Assembly: GCA_903828455.1 (NCBI GenBank)
Contig: CAIKMJ010000046.1
Coordinates: forward strand, 248,001-312,000
DNA length: 64,000 bases
Source of the DNA: an uncultured Acidobacteriia bacterium
Lineage (GTDB): Bacteria; Acidobacteriota; Terriglobia; Bryobacterales; Bryobacteraceae
Direction of reading: 5' to 3'
Below, piece by piece: positions 38,409 to 48,579 of the stretch. The position numbers were made by a program, and so were the translations under genes. Below the pieces are notes generated by a model. That model saw only the letters and a list, made by a program, of their open reading frames with translations, had not been told where the DNA came from and did no database searches. Within the stretch, counting starts at the first letter, position 1. The number at the start of each line of letters is the position of its first letter.

Positions 38409-41047
38409 AGCTTCCCTTCCACCTCAGCCGATACCGCGGCCAGCGCCGCCGGCAGCGCCGACGCATCCTTGCCGCCGCCTTCCGCCATATCGGGACGTCC
38501 GCCGCCCTTGCCGCCCACCGCCGTCGCCACCGCGCTCACCAGTTTGCCGGCCTGCACCTTCTGCGTCAGATCCTTCGTCACCGCGCTCACAATCGAAACC
38601 GCGCCATCCTCCGCCGACGCCAGCACAATCACCGCCGACTGCCACTTGTTGCGCAGCGTATCGGCCAGCGCCCGCATCTGCGAACGGTCCAGATCCTCCA
38701 CCTGCGCCGTCAGGTACCGAACCCCGTTCTTCTCCTTCGCCCGAGCTTCGAGGTCGCGCGCCGCGCCCTGCGCCAGCTTCGTCTTCAGCACATCGATGCG
38801 CCGCTCGTTGTCCCGCTTATCGGCCAGCAGCCGATCCACATGCTCCACCAGCTCCGGCTCGGCCACGCGCAGCAACCCTGCTATCCGGTGCAGCGAATCG
38901 CTCGCCTGCTGGAAGTATGTGGACGCCGTCTCGCCCGTAATCGCTTCAATGCGCCGTACACCCGCCGATATCGAACTCTCCGACGTAATCTTGAACACGC
39001 CGATATCGCCCGTCCGTGTCACATGCGTGCCGCCGCAAAGTTCCTTGCTGAAGTCCGGGATCGAAACCACGCGAACCTCTTCGCCGTACTTTTCACCGAA
39101 CAACGCCATCGCGCCCGTCGAAATCGCCTGATCGATCGGCATCACGTCCGTCGAGACCTGCGTATTCCGCAGGATCTGCTGATTCACCAGCCGCTCCACT
39201 TCCGCAATCTCCGCCCCGTCCATCGCCGCGTAGTGGCTGAAGTCGAATCGCAGCCGCGGCGGCTCCACCACGCTGCCCGCCTGCTTCACATGCGGCCCCA
39301 GCACCGTCCGCAACGCGGCATGCAGCAGATGCGTCGCCGTGTGATTTCGCATCGTCGCCCAGCGCTCCGGCGAGGCAACTACCGCGCGCAGCTCATCGCC
39401 CACCCGAATCTCCGCGCTCGTCCGGATCTTATGCACCGTCAGCCCCGGCACACCCGGCCGCGTGTCTTCCACCACCGCCACCTGCTCGCCCGTATGCGCG
39501 TTGATCAGCGTCCCGCGGTCGCCCACCTGACCGCCGGTCTCCGCATAGAACGGCGTCTGATTCAGCACCAGCTCCGCTTCCGTCCCCGCCGCCAGCTCCG
39601 TCACCGTCTGCTGCGCAACCAGAAGACCCGTCACCGTCGATACCGAATCCAGATCCGCGTAACCCAGGAACTTCGTCCGCCCCTTCTCTTCCAGCAGCTT
39701 CTGATAAGCCGGCGCAATCGCTCCCTTTTCGCCGCCCTTCCAGCTCGCCCGCGCGCGCTCCCTCTGCTGCCGCATCTCCGCGTCGAACCCGGCGCGATCC
39801 ATCGCCACGCCGCGCTCCCGCGCCATGTCTTCCTGCTCATCCAGCGCCAGCCCGTACGTGTCGTACAGCTTGAACGACACCGCTCCCGGCACAATCCCGT
39901 CGCTCAGCTTCGCAATCTCGTCGCTGAATACCTTCTCCGCCACCAGGAACGTCGTCGCATAGCGGTGCTCTTCATCCTTCACCACCCTCGCCACGCGCTG
40001 AATCGACTCCAGCATCTCCGGATACGCCTGCTGCATATGCTCCGCCACAAACCCTGCCAGCTTGAACAGATACGGATCCTGCTGCCCGATCAGCCGCGCA
40101 TTGCGCATCGCGCGCCGCATAATCTTGCGCAGCACATAGCCGCGTCCCTCGTTCGACGGCAAAATTCCGTCGTTGATCAGAAACGCCGTCGCCCGCGCAT
40201 GGTCCGCATTGATCCGCAGCGCCGTGTCCACCTTCGCATCGGCCCCGTACTCCACCCCGCACAGCTCGCCCGCTTTGAGAATGATCGGCCGGATCAGATC
40301 GGTCTCGTAATTCGTAATCTGTCCCTGCATCACCGCCGCAATGCGCTCCAACCCCATGCCGGTATCGATTGAAGGCCGCGGCAGCGCCGTCATCGCGCCC
40401 GACGCATCCCGGTTGTACTGCATGAACACCAGATTCCAGATCTCGACAAACCGCCCGCCGCCATCCAGCGGAAACTGCTCATGCTCCCGCCCCGGCTCCG
40501 CCGCTTCCGGACCCATGTCGTAATGGATCTCCGAACACGGCCCGCACGGCCCCGTATCGCCCATCTGCCAGAAATTGTCTTTCTCATCCAGCCGGAAGAT
40601 GCGGTCCTTCGATACCCCCGCCACCTTCTGCCACAGTTGCTCCGCTTCGTCGTCCTCGCGGAAAACCGTCACATACAGCTTGTCCTTCGGGATCCCGTAA
40701 TCCTTCGTGATCAGGTCCCACGCAAACTCGATCGCTTCGGCCTTGAAGTAATCGCCGAACGAAAAATTGCCCAGCATCTCGAAGAACGTGTGGTGCCGCC
40801 GCGTGTACCCCACATTCTCCAGATCGTTGTGCTTGCCCCCGGCGCGCACGCACTTCTGCGACGAAGCCGCCCGCGTGTAATCCCGTGCCTCCAGCCCCTG
40901 AAAAACTTCCTTGAACTGATTCATCCCCGCATTCGTGAACAGCAGCGTCGGGTCATTGCCCGGCAGCAGGGAACTGGAGCGGACCACGCGGTGACCGCGG
41001 GCGTGGAAGAAGTCGAGAAAGCGCTGGCGGATATCGTTACCGGTCAC
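38405..41047 (-). CDS. alaS: Alanyl-tRNA synthetase
   Basis: RFLDFFHARGHRVVRSSSLLPGNDPTLLFTNAGMNQFKEVFQG; HxxxH editing motif HTATHLLHAAL; CGGTHV. Confidence 0.97.
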   Translation of the reverse strand: MTGNDIRQRFLDFFHARGHRVVRSSSLLPGNDPTLLFTNAGMNQFKEVFQGLEARDYTRAASSQKCVRAGGKHNDLENVGYTRRHHTFFEMLGNFSFGDYFKAEAIEFAWDLITKDYGIPKDKLYVTVFREDDEAEQLWQKVAGVSKDRIFRLDEKDNFWQMGDTGPCGPCSEIHYDMGPEAAEPGREHEQFPLDGGGRFVEIWNLVFMQYNRDASGAMTALPRPSIDTGMGLERIAAVMQGQITNYETDLIRPIILKAGELCGVEYGADAKVDTALRINADHARATAFLINDGILPSNEGRGYVLRKIMRRAMRNARLIGQQDPYLFKLAGFVAEHMQQAYPEMLESIQRVARVVKDEEHRYATTFLVAEKVFSDEIAKLSDGIVPGAVSFKLYDTYGLALDEQEDMARERGVAMDRAGFDAEMRQQRERARASWKGGEKGAIAPAYQKLLEEKGRTKFLGYADLDSVSTVTGLLVAQQTVTELAAGTEAELVLNQTPFYAETGGQVGDRGTLINAHTGEQVAVVEDTRPGVPGLTVHKIRTSAEIRVGDELRAVVASPERWATMRNHTATHLLHAALRTVLGPHVKQAGSVVEPPRLRFDFSHYAAMDGAEIAEVERLVNQQILRNTQVSTDVMPIDQAISTGAMALFGEKYGEEVRVVSIPDFSKELCGGTHVTRTGDIGVFKITSESSISAGVRRIEAITGETASTYFQQASDSLHRIAGLLRVAEPELVEHVDRLLADKRDNERRIDVLKTKLAQGAARDLEARAKEKNGVRYLTAQVEDLDRSQMRALADTLRNKWQSAVIVLASAEDGAVSIVSAVTKDLTQKVQAGKLVSAVATAVGGKGGGRPDMAEGGGKDASALPAALAAVSAEVEGKL

Positions 41048-41160
41048 AGGAATCCTTTAAATACGGAGATAAAACGATTATAGAGGGCCGCCCAAACAGC
41101 ACACGGCCAAACGTCGTTTTCGGAATTTGCGGGCGGGAAGGGAAGCGTCCTTCACTGATC

Positions 41161-41193
41161 CCCCGGCCCGGGCGGAGGAGGCCCAGGCCGGGG
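41161..41193. other. GC-rich hairpin upstream of alaS
   Basis: CCCCGGCC-C-GGGC-GGAGGAG-GCCC-A-GGCCGGGG; loop reads CUCCUCC in alaS-sense RNA. Confidence 0.45.
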
Positions 41194-41678
41194 TGTCGCC
41201 GCTCGGAGAAGGGCGGAAACGAAAAGGAGGACTCCACTAGTAACGCGCATTTCGCCCTCCCGCCACAAGATGCCGGAAGTCGTACAGCCGGTATGTTTCC
41301 TCCGGCTTCATCGCTTCGGAGGCATCGGCACAGTTAACCAACGGGCGCGCGCGCAGCCCTCGTACCGGTACAAACACGCTTTCCTCCCGCGCCCAAATTT
41401 CCGATACTTGGTTGCAGGAGAACGCGGATTTCAGTCCCCGCTCAAACCGCGTGGAAGATCTCCGGGGCACGGCAGGCACGCTTTCCTCCGAGGGCGCTGT
41501 CTGGGTCACAAGTCCCCAAATTTCTCTCCGCCGGAATTACCGTCAGGCTAACTGACCGGACGGAATTCCGGACGCAACAAGACACCCCGGCCATTCGCCG
41601 GAGCGCATTCCTTCTCAGCTTTTTTCAATGAGTTGTTTCGGATGAATTGTTTCCGAAAAGCCCCGCCCCGCCGTCGCG

Positions 41679-42593
41679 CTATCGGGCGATCTGCAGCTGC
41701 CGCGCCGGTATCTGCGCCGTCGCAATCGCGCTCAGTTCGGCGAACTCCCTGCCCACGCGGCTCTCCACATGGTCCACGCCCTGCGACGTGATGCGGTATT
41801 TCGAATCGTCGCCCACTACCGCGAATCTCTTCTCCGCCAGATACCACAGCCCGAACCCGAGCTCTTCCCGCGTCAGCCCGGACAGCCCCTCCAGATCCAG
41901 CATCGTCAACCCCGGCGAATCGAGGTCCACCGCTTTCTTCCGGTACAGCAGGCAAAGCACCGCCAGCCGCCGGTTCTGCTCGCCCTTCAGTCCGCCGAAG
42001 AAATCCCCGGAGCCGAACTCGAAGCGCGCCACGCTCTTCTGGTTGTTGCGTTCCCTGTCGTAGCGCTCGCGCCGGTCCGGGTCGCTGAGGATCCGGTGCG
42101 CTTCGTAAATGCGCAGGAAGATCTCCGCGTCTCCCGTCTCTTCGTTGTCCGGATGATACCGTTTCGCCAGCGTCCGGTACACCCGCTCAATGTTCTCGTA
42201 CCCCGCCTCGTTGCCCAGCCGCAGAATTTCGTAATGATCCGGTCCGCGGCCATCGGCTGCGCCCGTCGATGTGCGCGCCACAAACTGCAGCCCCAGGAAG
42301 TAAATGCTGCGCCGCCACGAACAGTGCGTCACCTTCGCCAGCGCCGCAATCTCGAACTCCTGCGCCCGCACCACCACGTGCGAACACGGCGGCAGCGGCT
42401 CGGAAGACTCAACGCCTACACCCGCCTCCGATATATCCACCGCGCGGCACAGCTCCAGCCGCTTGTCGCCGGCCTCGCCTCTCCACGTCAGCTCCACCGA
42501 ACAATCGGCCGTGTTGCGCCGTTCCATGCGCAGTTCATGGCCGCCGGCGGGTGAACTCGTTGGGATTTCTGCCTGCTGGGTCGGGTTCGGCAT
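41679..42593 (-). CDS. PilZ-like / DnaJ J-domain fusion protein
   Basis: RMERR and DISEAG (PilZ RxxxR and DxSxxG), then DHYEILRLG...RYHPDNEETGDAEIFLRIYEAHRILSDPDRRERYD (J domain, HPD). Confidence 0.82.
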   Translation of the reverse strand: MPNPTQQAEIPTSSPAGGHELRMERRNTADCSVELTWRGEAGDKRLELCRAVDISEAGVGVESSEPLPPCSHVVVRAQEFEIAALAKVTHCSWRRSIYFLGLQFVARTSTGAADGRGPDHYEILRLGNEAGYENIERVYRTLAKRYHPDNEETGDAEIFLRIYEAHRILSDPDRRERYDRERNNQKSVARFEFGSGDFFGGLKGEQNRRLAVLCLLYRKKAVDLDSPGLTMLDLEGLSGLTREELGFGLWYLAEKRFAVVGDDSKYRITSQGVDHVESRVGREFAELSAIATAQIPARQLQIAR

Positions 42594-42692
42594 TCGGGTC
42601 TGCCCCCATCATGGCCCCTTCGGAATGCAGGATCAATAATCGCCAAAGTAGCCAGCCGGCCATTGCCGACAGTTAACGGGCCGCTGCCGCCG

Positions 42693-43808
42693 CTACCGCG
42701 CCAGCGCCAGCGACAATGCCGATATCCGCTCGCTCGCGTGCCCGTCGCCGTACGGATTATGCACGCGCGACATCGCCGCCCGCAGCGCCCCGTCGTCCAG
42801 CAGCCGCGCCACTTCACCCACAATCCGCTCCGGATCCGTCCCCGCCAGCCGCACCGTCCCGGCATCCACCGCCTCCGGCCGCTCCGTCTTTTCCCGCATC
42901 ACCACCACCGGCTTGCCCAGCGACGGCCCTTCTTCCTGTATCCCGCCCGAATCCGTCAGCAGCACCGCCGCCCGCCGCATCAGGTCCACAAACGGCACAT
43001 AATCGAGCGGCTCGATCAGATGCACATTCGCAAGCCCCGCCAGCCGCGAATAAACCGGCCCCGTCACCTGCGGATTCCGATGCACCGGGTACACAATCTC
43101 CACGTCGCAGCGCCCAGCCAGCCGCCCAATCGCCTCGCAAATGTGATCGAAGCCCGCCCCAAAGCTCTCCCGGCGATGCGCCGTGACCACAATCAAATGC
43201 TTTTCCGGATTCAGAAAGCTGTAGTCGCTCCCCGCCAGTTCGCCCGACGCCAGCCGGTCGCGTACCCACAGCACCGCGTCGATCCCCGTATTTCCCGTCA
43301 CATGAATCGTCGCCGCATCCACGCCCTCGGCCAGCAGATTGTTCCGCGCGCCCTCGGTAGCCGCAAAGTGAATCGCCGCCAGCCGTCCCGTCACCACGCG
43401 GTTCATCTCTTCCGGGAACGGCTGCGCCATGTCTCCCGTCCGCAGCCCCGCTTCAATATGACCCACCGGGATGCGCGCGTAGAACGCCGCCAGCGCGCCG
43501 CACAGCGTCGTCGTCGTGTCGCCCTGCACGTAGACGAGGTCCGGCCTTGCTTCGCGCAGCACCGGTTCCAGCGCCGCCAGAATGCGCGATGCCGACGACG
43601 CCAGCGTCTGGCCCGGCTGCATGATGTTGAGATCGAAATCCGGCGTCACGCCGAACACGGCAAGCACCTGGTCCAGCATCTGTCGATGCTGACCCGTTAC
43701 CGCAACCCGAACGTCAAACGTTTCCGGGTGCGCTTTTTGCCAGAGAACTAATGGGCAGAGCTTGATGGCTTCCGGGCGGGTGCCGAATACGAAGAGGGTG
43801 CGGAGCAT
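42693..43808 (-). CDS. wecB: UDP-N-acetylglucosamine 2-epimerase (non-hydrolyzing)
   Basis: [63 protein letters not shown]. Confidence 0.95.
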   Translation of the reverse strand: MLRTLFVFGTRPEAIKLCPLVLWQKAHPETFDVRVAVTGQHRQMLDQVLAVFGVTPDFDLNIMQPGQTLASSASRILAALEPVLREARPDLVYVQGDTTTTLCGALAAFYARIPVGHIEAGLRTGDMAQPFPEEMNRVVTGRLAAIHFAATEGARNNLLAEGVDAATIHVTGNTGIDAVLWVRDRLASGELAGSDYSFLNPEKHLIVVTAHRRESFGAGFDHICEAIGRLAGRCDVEIVYPVHRNPQVTGPVYSRLAGLANVHLIEPLDYVPFVDLMRRAAVLLTDSGGIQEEGPSLGKPVVVMREKTERPEAVDAGTVRLAGTDPERIVGEVARLLDDGALRAAMSRVHNPYGDGHASERISALSLALAR

Positions 43809-43849
43809 GTTGCGTCTTCGGAGAAGCCCGTAGGGGGCAGGCGGCCTGT

Positions 43850-43905
43850 GGCGGTGGCGGGCTGGCGGTGGCGGGCTGGCGGTGGCGGCCTAGCGGTGGC
43901 GGAAG
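43850..43905. repeat. Four tandem copies of a 14-bp unit GGCGGTGGCGGGCT
   Basis: 43850-43863, 43864-43877, 43878-43891, 43892-43905 (last two degenerate). Confidence 0.85.
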
Positions 43906-44108
43906 GTAATGCGGCCCTTGGTCAGATCGTACGGAGAAAGCTCCATCGTGACCTTATCGCCCGCCAGCACACGGATTCTGTTGCGGCGCAGCCGCCCGGC
44001 CAGATGGGCCAGGACCACTTTTTCGTGCTCAAGCTGAACGCTGAAAAGTCCGCTCGGAAATTTTTCGAGGACCGTGCCGGTTACTTCAATGCTGTCTTCT
44101 TTACTCAT
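43890..44108 (-). CDS. infA: Translation initiation factor IF-1
   Basis: [67 protein letters not shown]. Confidence 0.95.
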   Translation of the reverse strand: MSKEDSIEVTGTVLEKFPSGLFSVQLEHEKVVLAHLAGRLRRNRIRVLAGDKVTMELSPYDLTKGRITFRHR

Positions 44109-44231
44109 TCCACCTCTTTACCGTTGCTGCCCGGATCTCTCTCTGCCTCGATTTCCGCTGCAAAGATCCTGGTTAGCGGGCCGCCCGCGCGTTGTCTGGC
44201 ACGGCCGGCCCGCCGCTTTTCGTCCGTCCCC

Positions 44232-44435
44232 TTAGATGGCGGAAACGTTCGCTGCCTGCAACCCCTTCGGGCCGCGGGTCACTTCGAACTCCACCTGCGC
44301 GCCTTCATCGAGCGACCGATAGCCGTTCGTCTGGATCGCGGAAAAGTGCACGAAGACATCTTCGCCGGATTCACGCTGAATGAATCCAAAGCCTTTCGCC
44401 GCGTTAAACCACTTCACTGTACCTTTTTCTCTCAT
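44232..44435 (-). CDS. Cold shock protein (CspA family)
   Basis: [60 protein letters not shown]. Confidence 0.97.
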   Translation of the reverse strand: MREKGTVKWFNAAKGFGFIQRESGEDVFVHFSAIQTNGYRSLDEGAQVEFEVTRGPKGLQAANVSAI

Positions 44436-44490
44436 TACAAAAACCTCAAAACAGAAATCACAGCCGAATACTCCCCAAAACCGCCCGCTC

Positions 44491-44538
44491 CGTCAAAACA
44501 AAACAGGGCCGGCGCAGTAAATCTACCGCGCGGCCCTG
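44491..44538 (-). promoter_or_regulatory. Hairpin plus U-rich tract in the csp 5' region (attenuator/terminator-like)
   Basis: Minus strand CAGGGCCG...CGGCCCTG followed by TTTTGTTTTG. Confidence 0.4.
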
Positions 44539-44776
44539 AAAAATGTATTGCGTTGAGAACTAGCACCAGGACGATCAGCTATGCCAACAGTATAGCCTGG
44601 ACCGGACCGCCTGCGCGGGATGCCGGCGCCCGCGCTCCCCTCCCCCGCCCAATCCGGCCACCCGCCCGTGCTCGTCCGGACCCCTCATGTAAAATATAGA
44701 TGCGGCTGGAAATTCAGCCGACTGCGTCCATCCGCCGGGTCCCGTCAACCCCAGGCGCGGCGCACCCGGAGTTCGT

Positions 44777-46387
44777 ATGCAATTTTTTTCGCCACCCGCG
44801 TTACTGGCCATGTCCACCATGGACAAAATCTCCCGCGGGCTGTTCGACGACACCTTCGCGGGCATCCATCAGCTTTCCTGGTTCGACTGGGCCATCCTCG
44901 TCCCCTATTTCGGGATCCTCGCGCTCCTCTCCGTCTACGGCATCCACCGCTTCGAAATGGTGCGCGCCTATTTCAAGCACCGCAGGAACGCCGTCGATGA
45001 GCCGAAGCTCCGCTTCGAGCAACTCCCCAAAGTCACCATCCAGCTTCCTCTTTATAACGAGCGCTACGTCCTCGAACGCCTCATCGATGAAGTCGTCAAA
45101 ATGGAGTACCCGAAGCATCTCCTCCAGATCCAGGTTCTCGACGACTCCACCGACGACACCCACGCCTTCGCCGAAGCCCTCTGCGAGCGCTACAGGAACA
45201 TCGGCCACCCCATCGAATATCACCACCGCACCAACCGCGAAGGCTTCAAGGCAGGCGCCCTCCAGGAAGGCCTGAAATCCGCCACCGGCGAATTCGTTGC
45301 CGTCTTCGACGCCGACTTCCTGCCCCCCGCCGACTTCCTCCTCCGCACCGTCCACCACTTCGCCGACCCCGGCGTCGGCGTCGTCCAGACCCGCTGGAGC
45401 TACCTCAACCGCGACTTCAACTTCCTCACCGAAGTCGAAGGCCTCCTGCTCGACGGCCACTTCATCCTCGAACACGGCGCCCGCTCCCGCTCCGGCCTCT
45501 TCTTCAACTTCAACGGCACCGCCGGCATCCTCCGCCGCGCCATGATCGACGACGCCGGCGGCTGGCAACACGACACCCTCACCGAGGATTCCGACCTCAG
45601 CTACCGCGCCCAGCTCAAAGGCTGGCGCTTTGTCTACCTCCCGCGCATCGATTGCCCGAGCGAACTGCCCGTCGAAATGCACGGCTTCCAGGTCCAGCAG
45701 TTCCGCTGGGCCAAGGGCCTCACGCAGTGTGCGAAAAAGCTGCTGCCCTCCATCCTGCGCGCCAAACTGCCCTTCCGCGTGAAGGCCGAAGCCTTCATGC
45801 ACCTCACGCCGAATATCTCGTATCCGCTCATGATCGTCGTCTCCGCTCTCATGCTGCCGGTCATGATCGTGCGCTTTTACATGGGCGTCTGGCAGATGAT
45901 GCTGATCGATCTTCCGCTCATCGTCGCCTCGTTCTGGTCACTCTCGGTCTTTTACGTCATCGCCCAGCGCGAACTGAATCCAAAGGACTGGAAACGCTCC
46001 ATCCTGCTGCTTCCCATGCTGATGGCCGTCGGCGTCGGCCTCACCCTTATCAACACCCGCGCCGTCCTCGAAGCCCTCTTCGGTGTGCAGAGCGGTTTCG
46101 TCCGCACCCCCAAGTACGCCATCGAAGGCACGCAGCAGAAGCGCCTCGCCGTCAAGAAGTACAAGCGGAAGAGCGGCTGGCTGCCTTACTTCGAACTCGC
46201 CTGCGGCAGCTACTTCCTGTACATGGTGTACTTCGCCATCTCGACCTACAACTACCCGTCGATCCCGTTCCTCTCGCTCTTCGTCGGCGGCTACTACTGG
46301 GCCGGCATCAGCACCCTGCATCAGGAATATCAGGACCGCATGCGCTACAACCGCGCCCACAAGCTCGAATTCGAAGCGGCCCGCTAA
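44777..46387 (+). CDS. Family 2 glycosyltransferase, cellulose synthase-like membrane protein
   Basis: VTIQLPLYNERYVLERLIDEV, FVAVFDADFLPPADFL, TLTEDSDLSYRAQLKGW, QQFRWAKG (D,D,D,QxxRW). Confidence 0.92.
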   Translation: MQFFSPPALLAMSTMDKISRGLFDDTFAGIHQLSWFDWAILVPYFGILALLSVYGIHRFEMVRAYFKHRRNAVDEPKLRFEQLPKVTIQLPLYNERYVLERLIDEVVKMEYPKHLLQIQVLDDSTDDTHAFAEALCERYRNIGHPIEYHHRTNREGFKAGALQEGLKSATGEFVAVFDADFLPPADFLLRTVHHFADPGVGVVQTRWSYLNRDFNFLTEVEGLLLDGHFILEHGARSRSGLFFNFNGTAGILRRAMIDDAGGWQHDTLTEDSDLSYRAQLKGWRFVYLPRIDCPSELPVEMHGFQVQQFRWAKGLTQCAKKLLPSILRAKLPFRVKAEAFMHLTPNISYPLMIVVSALMLPVMIVRFYMGVWQMMLIDLPLIVASFWSLSVFYVIAQRELNPKDWKRSILLLPMLMAVGVGLTLINTRAVLEALFGVQSGFVRTPKYAIEGTQQKRLAVKKYKRKSGWLPYFELACGSYFLYMVYFAISTYNYPSIPFLSLFVGGYYWAGISTLHQEYQDRMRYNRAHKLEFEAAR

Positions 46388-46397
46388 TCGCGGTTTC

Positions 46398-47351
46398 ATG
46401 ACCTTCGCCATCAACGCGGATATGGTCCGCGATGCCGCGCGCCGCATCGTCCCGCTGGCCCGCCGCACCCCCGTCCTCACCTCGCGCAGTCTCGACGACC
46501 GCGCCGGCCTCAGCCTCTTCCTGAAATGTGAAAACTTTCAGCGCGGCGGAGCCTTCAAAATTCGCGGCGCCTCGAACCTGATCCTCTCCCTCACCCCGGA
46601 TCAGCTCACGCGCGGCGTCGTCGCCTTCTCCTCCGGCAACCACGCCCAGGCCACCGCCATCGCCGCCCGGCACGTCGGCGCCACCGCCACCATCGTCATG
46701 CCGCACGATGCCCCGCGCTCCAAAATGGAGGCCACCCGCGCGCAGGGCGCAACCATCGTCACCTACAACCGCTTCACCGAAGACCGCGAAGCCGTCGCCG
46801 CCCGCATCGTCGCCGAAACCGGCGCCGTGCTCGTGCCGCCCTTCGATCACCCTCTCGTCATGGCCGGCCAGGGCACCGCCGCTCTCGAACTAATGGAAGA
46901 AATCCCCGATCTCGACGCTCTTCTCGTCTGTGTCGGCGGCGGCGGACTGCTCAGCGGTTCCGCCACCATCGCCAAAGACATCCGCCCGGCCATCCGCGTC
47001 TTCGGCGTCGAACCGGAACTCGCCAGCGACGCCGCCCGTTCCCTCGCCGCCGGCGAGCGCATCGCCATCCCGCCGCCCGATACCATTGCCGATGGCCTCC
47101 GCACTCCCGTCACCGGCAAACTGGCCTTCCCCATCATCCGCCATCACGTGGAAGCCATCCTCACCGTGTCTGAGGATGAAATCCGCGCCGCCATGCGCCT
47201 CGTCATCGAGCGCATGAAAATGATCATCGAACCGAGCAGCGCCGTCACTGTCGCCGCCGCAATATCCGGCCGGCTCCCCGCCGGCATCTCGCGCCTCGGC
47301 CTCGTCATCAGCGGCGGCAACGTCGATCTCGACTTTCTCAAGACCCTCTGA
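46398..47351 (+). CDS. PLP-dependent threonine/serine dehydratase (or serine racemase) family
   Basis: LFLKCENFQRGGAFKIRGASN, SSGNHAQATA, VCVGGGGLLSG; start trimmed from 46083. Confidence 0.92.
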   Translation: MTFAINADMVRDAARRIVPLARRTPVLTSRSLDDRAGLSLFLKCENFQRGGAFKIRGASNLILSLTPDQLTRGVVAFSSGNHAQATAIAARHVGATATIVMPHDAPRSKMEATRAQGATIVTYNRFTEDREAVAARIVAETGAVLVPPFDHPLVMAGQGTAALELMEEIPDLDALLVCVGGGGLLSGSATIAKDIRPAIRVFGVEPELASDAARSLAAGERIAIPPPDTIADGLRTPVTGKLAFPIIRHHVEAILTVSEDEIRAAMRLVIERMKMIIEPSSAVTVAAAISGRLPAGISRLGLVISGGNVDLDFLKTL

Positions 47352-47362
47352 CGCGCCCCGTC

Positions 47363-47494
47363 CTACATGTGCATGAACACGGCGACCAGCATCGCCATCC
47401 CGACGATTACACAGCCGCCCACCGTCATCCCCGTGATCGTAATTAAGGATTCCTTGATTTCGTGTCTCATGCGAACAATCCACTCCCGCCGCAT
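47363..47494 (-). CDS. Possible 43-aa single-TM small protein
   Basis: MRREWIVRMRHEIKESLITITGMTVGGCVIVGMAMLVAVFMHM. Confidence 0.3.
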   Translation of the reverse strand: MRREWIVRMRHEIKESLITITGMTVGGCVIVGMAMLVAVFMHM

Positions 47495-47652
47495 GAGCAG
47501 CAATCGCCGTACCAGCGCGGCTCCGCACACACCGCGCGCATCGCATTGAAAAAAAGGCTTTTCCTCTCGCCCCGCCGCTCCCCGCAAATTTACCGGGCGG
47601 GCGCTTTCACGCACATTTTCGGGTAATAACACGCACGCCGGACAGCGCCGCC

Positions 47653-48579
47653 TCACGCCTTCGGATGCGCCGCGTCGTACACCTTCATCAGATCCGCCAG
47701 CGACACCTGCGTATATTTCTGCGTCGTCGAAAGCCGCGCATGCCCCAGCAGCTCCTGAATCGCCCGCAGATCCGCCCCGTCGCTCAGCAGATGCGTCGCA
47801 AACGCATGCCGCAGAGTATGTGGATGAATCCCCGCATCCCCCGCCACGTAAGTCGCGTAAAACTTCACAATCCCCCGCGCCCCGCGGTCCGTCAGCCGCC
47901 CGCCCCCGTGGTTCAGAAACAGCGCCCGCGAATCGCCCCTGCCGCCCCGCATCTCCGGCCGCGCCTTCAGATACGCGTCCATCGACTCCGCCGCCTTTGC
48001 GCCGTACGGCACCTGCCGCTCCTTGCGCCCCTTGCCGCGCACCCGGATCCACCGCTCGCCCCGGTCGAAGTCTTCCAGATCCAGCCCCACCGCCTCGCTG
48101 ATCCGCAGCCCGCAGCCATACAGCAATTCAAACAGCAGCCGGTCCCGCGCCGGATGCGGCCGCCCCAGGTCTTCCCGCTCCGCCACCCCGTCCACCAGCG
48201 CGTTCGTCACCTCCGCATTCGGCACCGCCGGCAGCCACTTCGGCATCTTCGGCACCCGCAGCAGCCTCGCCGGATCCGCCTCAATCCTGTGCTCCCGCGA
48301 AAGATACCGGAACAGCGCCCGCACCGCCGCCAGCTTCCGCCGGATCGTCGCCGGCCTGTGCCCGCGCTCATACAGCTGCCCCAGCCACTCCCGCAGATGC
48401 AGCACCTCGAACTCCCCCGGCCCCGGCGGCGTCGCTCCCGGCGGCGAAAAATACGCCACAAAGTCCCGCAGATCCGCGTCGTAGTTCCGCAGCGTGTGCG
48501 GCGAATCGTTGCGCCGCGCCCGCTCGCCCAGAAATTCGGCGATCGCCCGCTCTAACTCCGACGCTCCCCGCTCAGCCAT
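47653..48579 (-). CDS. xerC: Tyrosine recombinase XerC-like
   Basis: SAM-like N domain; IHPHTLRHAFATHLLSDGADLRAIQELLGHARLSTTQKYTQVS. Confidence 0.93.
   Translation of the reverse strand: MAERGASELERAIAEFLGERARRNDSPHTLRNYDADLRDFVAYFSPPGATPPGPGEFEVLHLREWLGQLYERGHRPATIRRKLAAVRALFRYLSREHRIEADPARLLRVPKMPKWLPAVPNAEVTNALVDGVAEREDLGRPHPARDRLLFELLYGCGLRISEAVGLDLEDFDRGERWIRVRGKGRKERQVPYGAKAAESMDAYLKARPEMRGGRGDSRALFLNHGGGRLTDRGARGIVKFYATYVAGDAGIHPHTLRHAFATHLLSDGADLRAIQELLGHARLSTTQKYTQVSLADLMKVYDAAHPKA

Noticed and set aside
38840-40372. 510-aa plus-strand ORF
   Set aside because: Antisense to alaS, Arg/His-rich, no family resemblance.
40950-41200. T-box riboswitch for alaS
   Set aside because: No GGUGGNACCGCG-type antiterminator motif found upstream of the start codon.
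41237-41955. Minus ORFs 41237-41509 and 41548-41955
   Set aside because: No recognisable motifs; one overlaps the PilZ-DnaJ gene in another frame; no support as genes.
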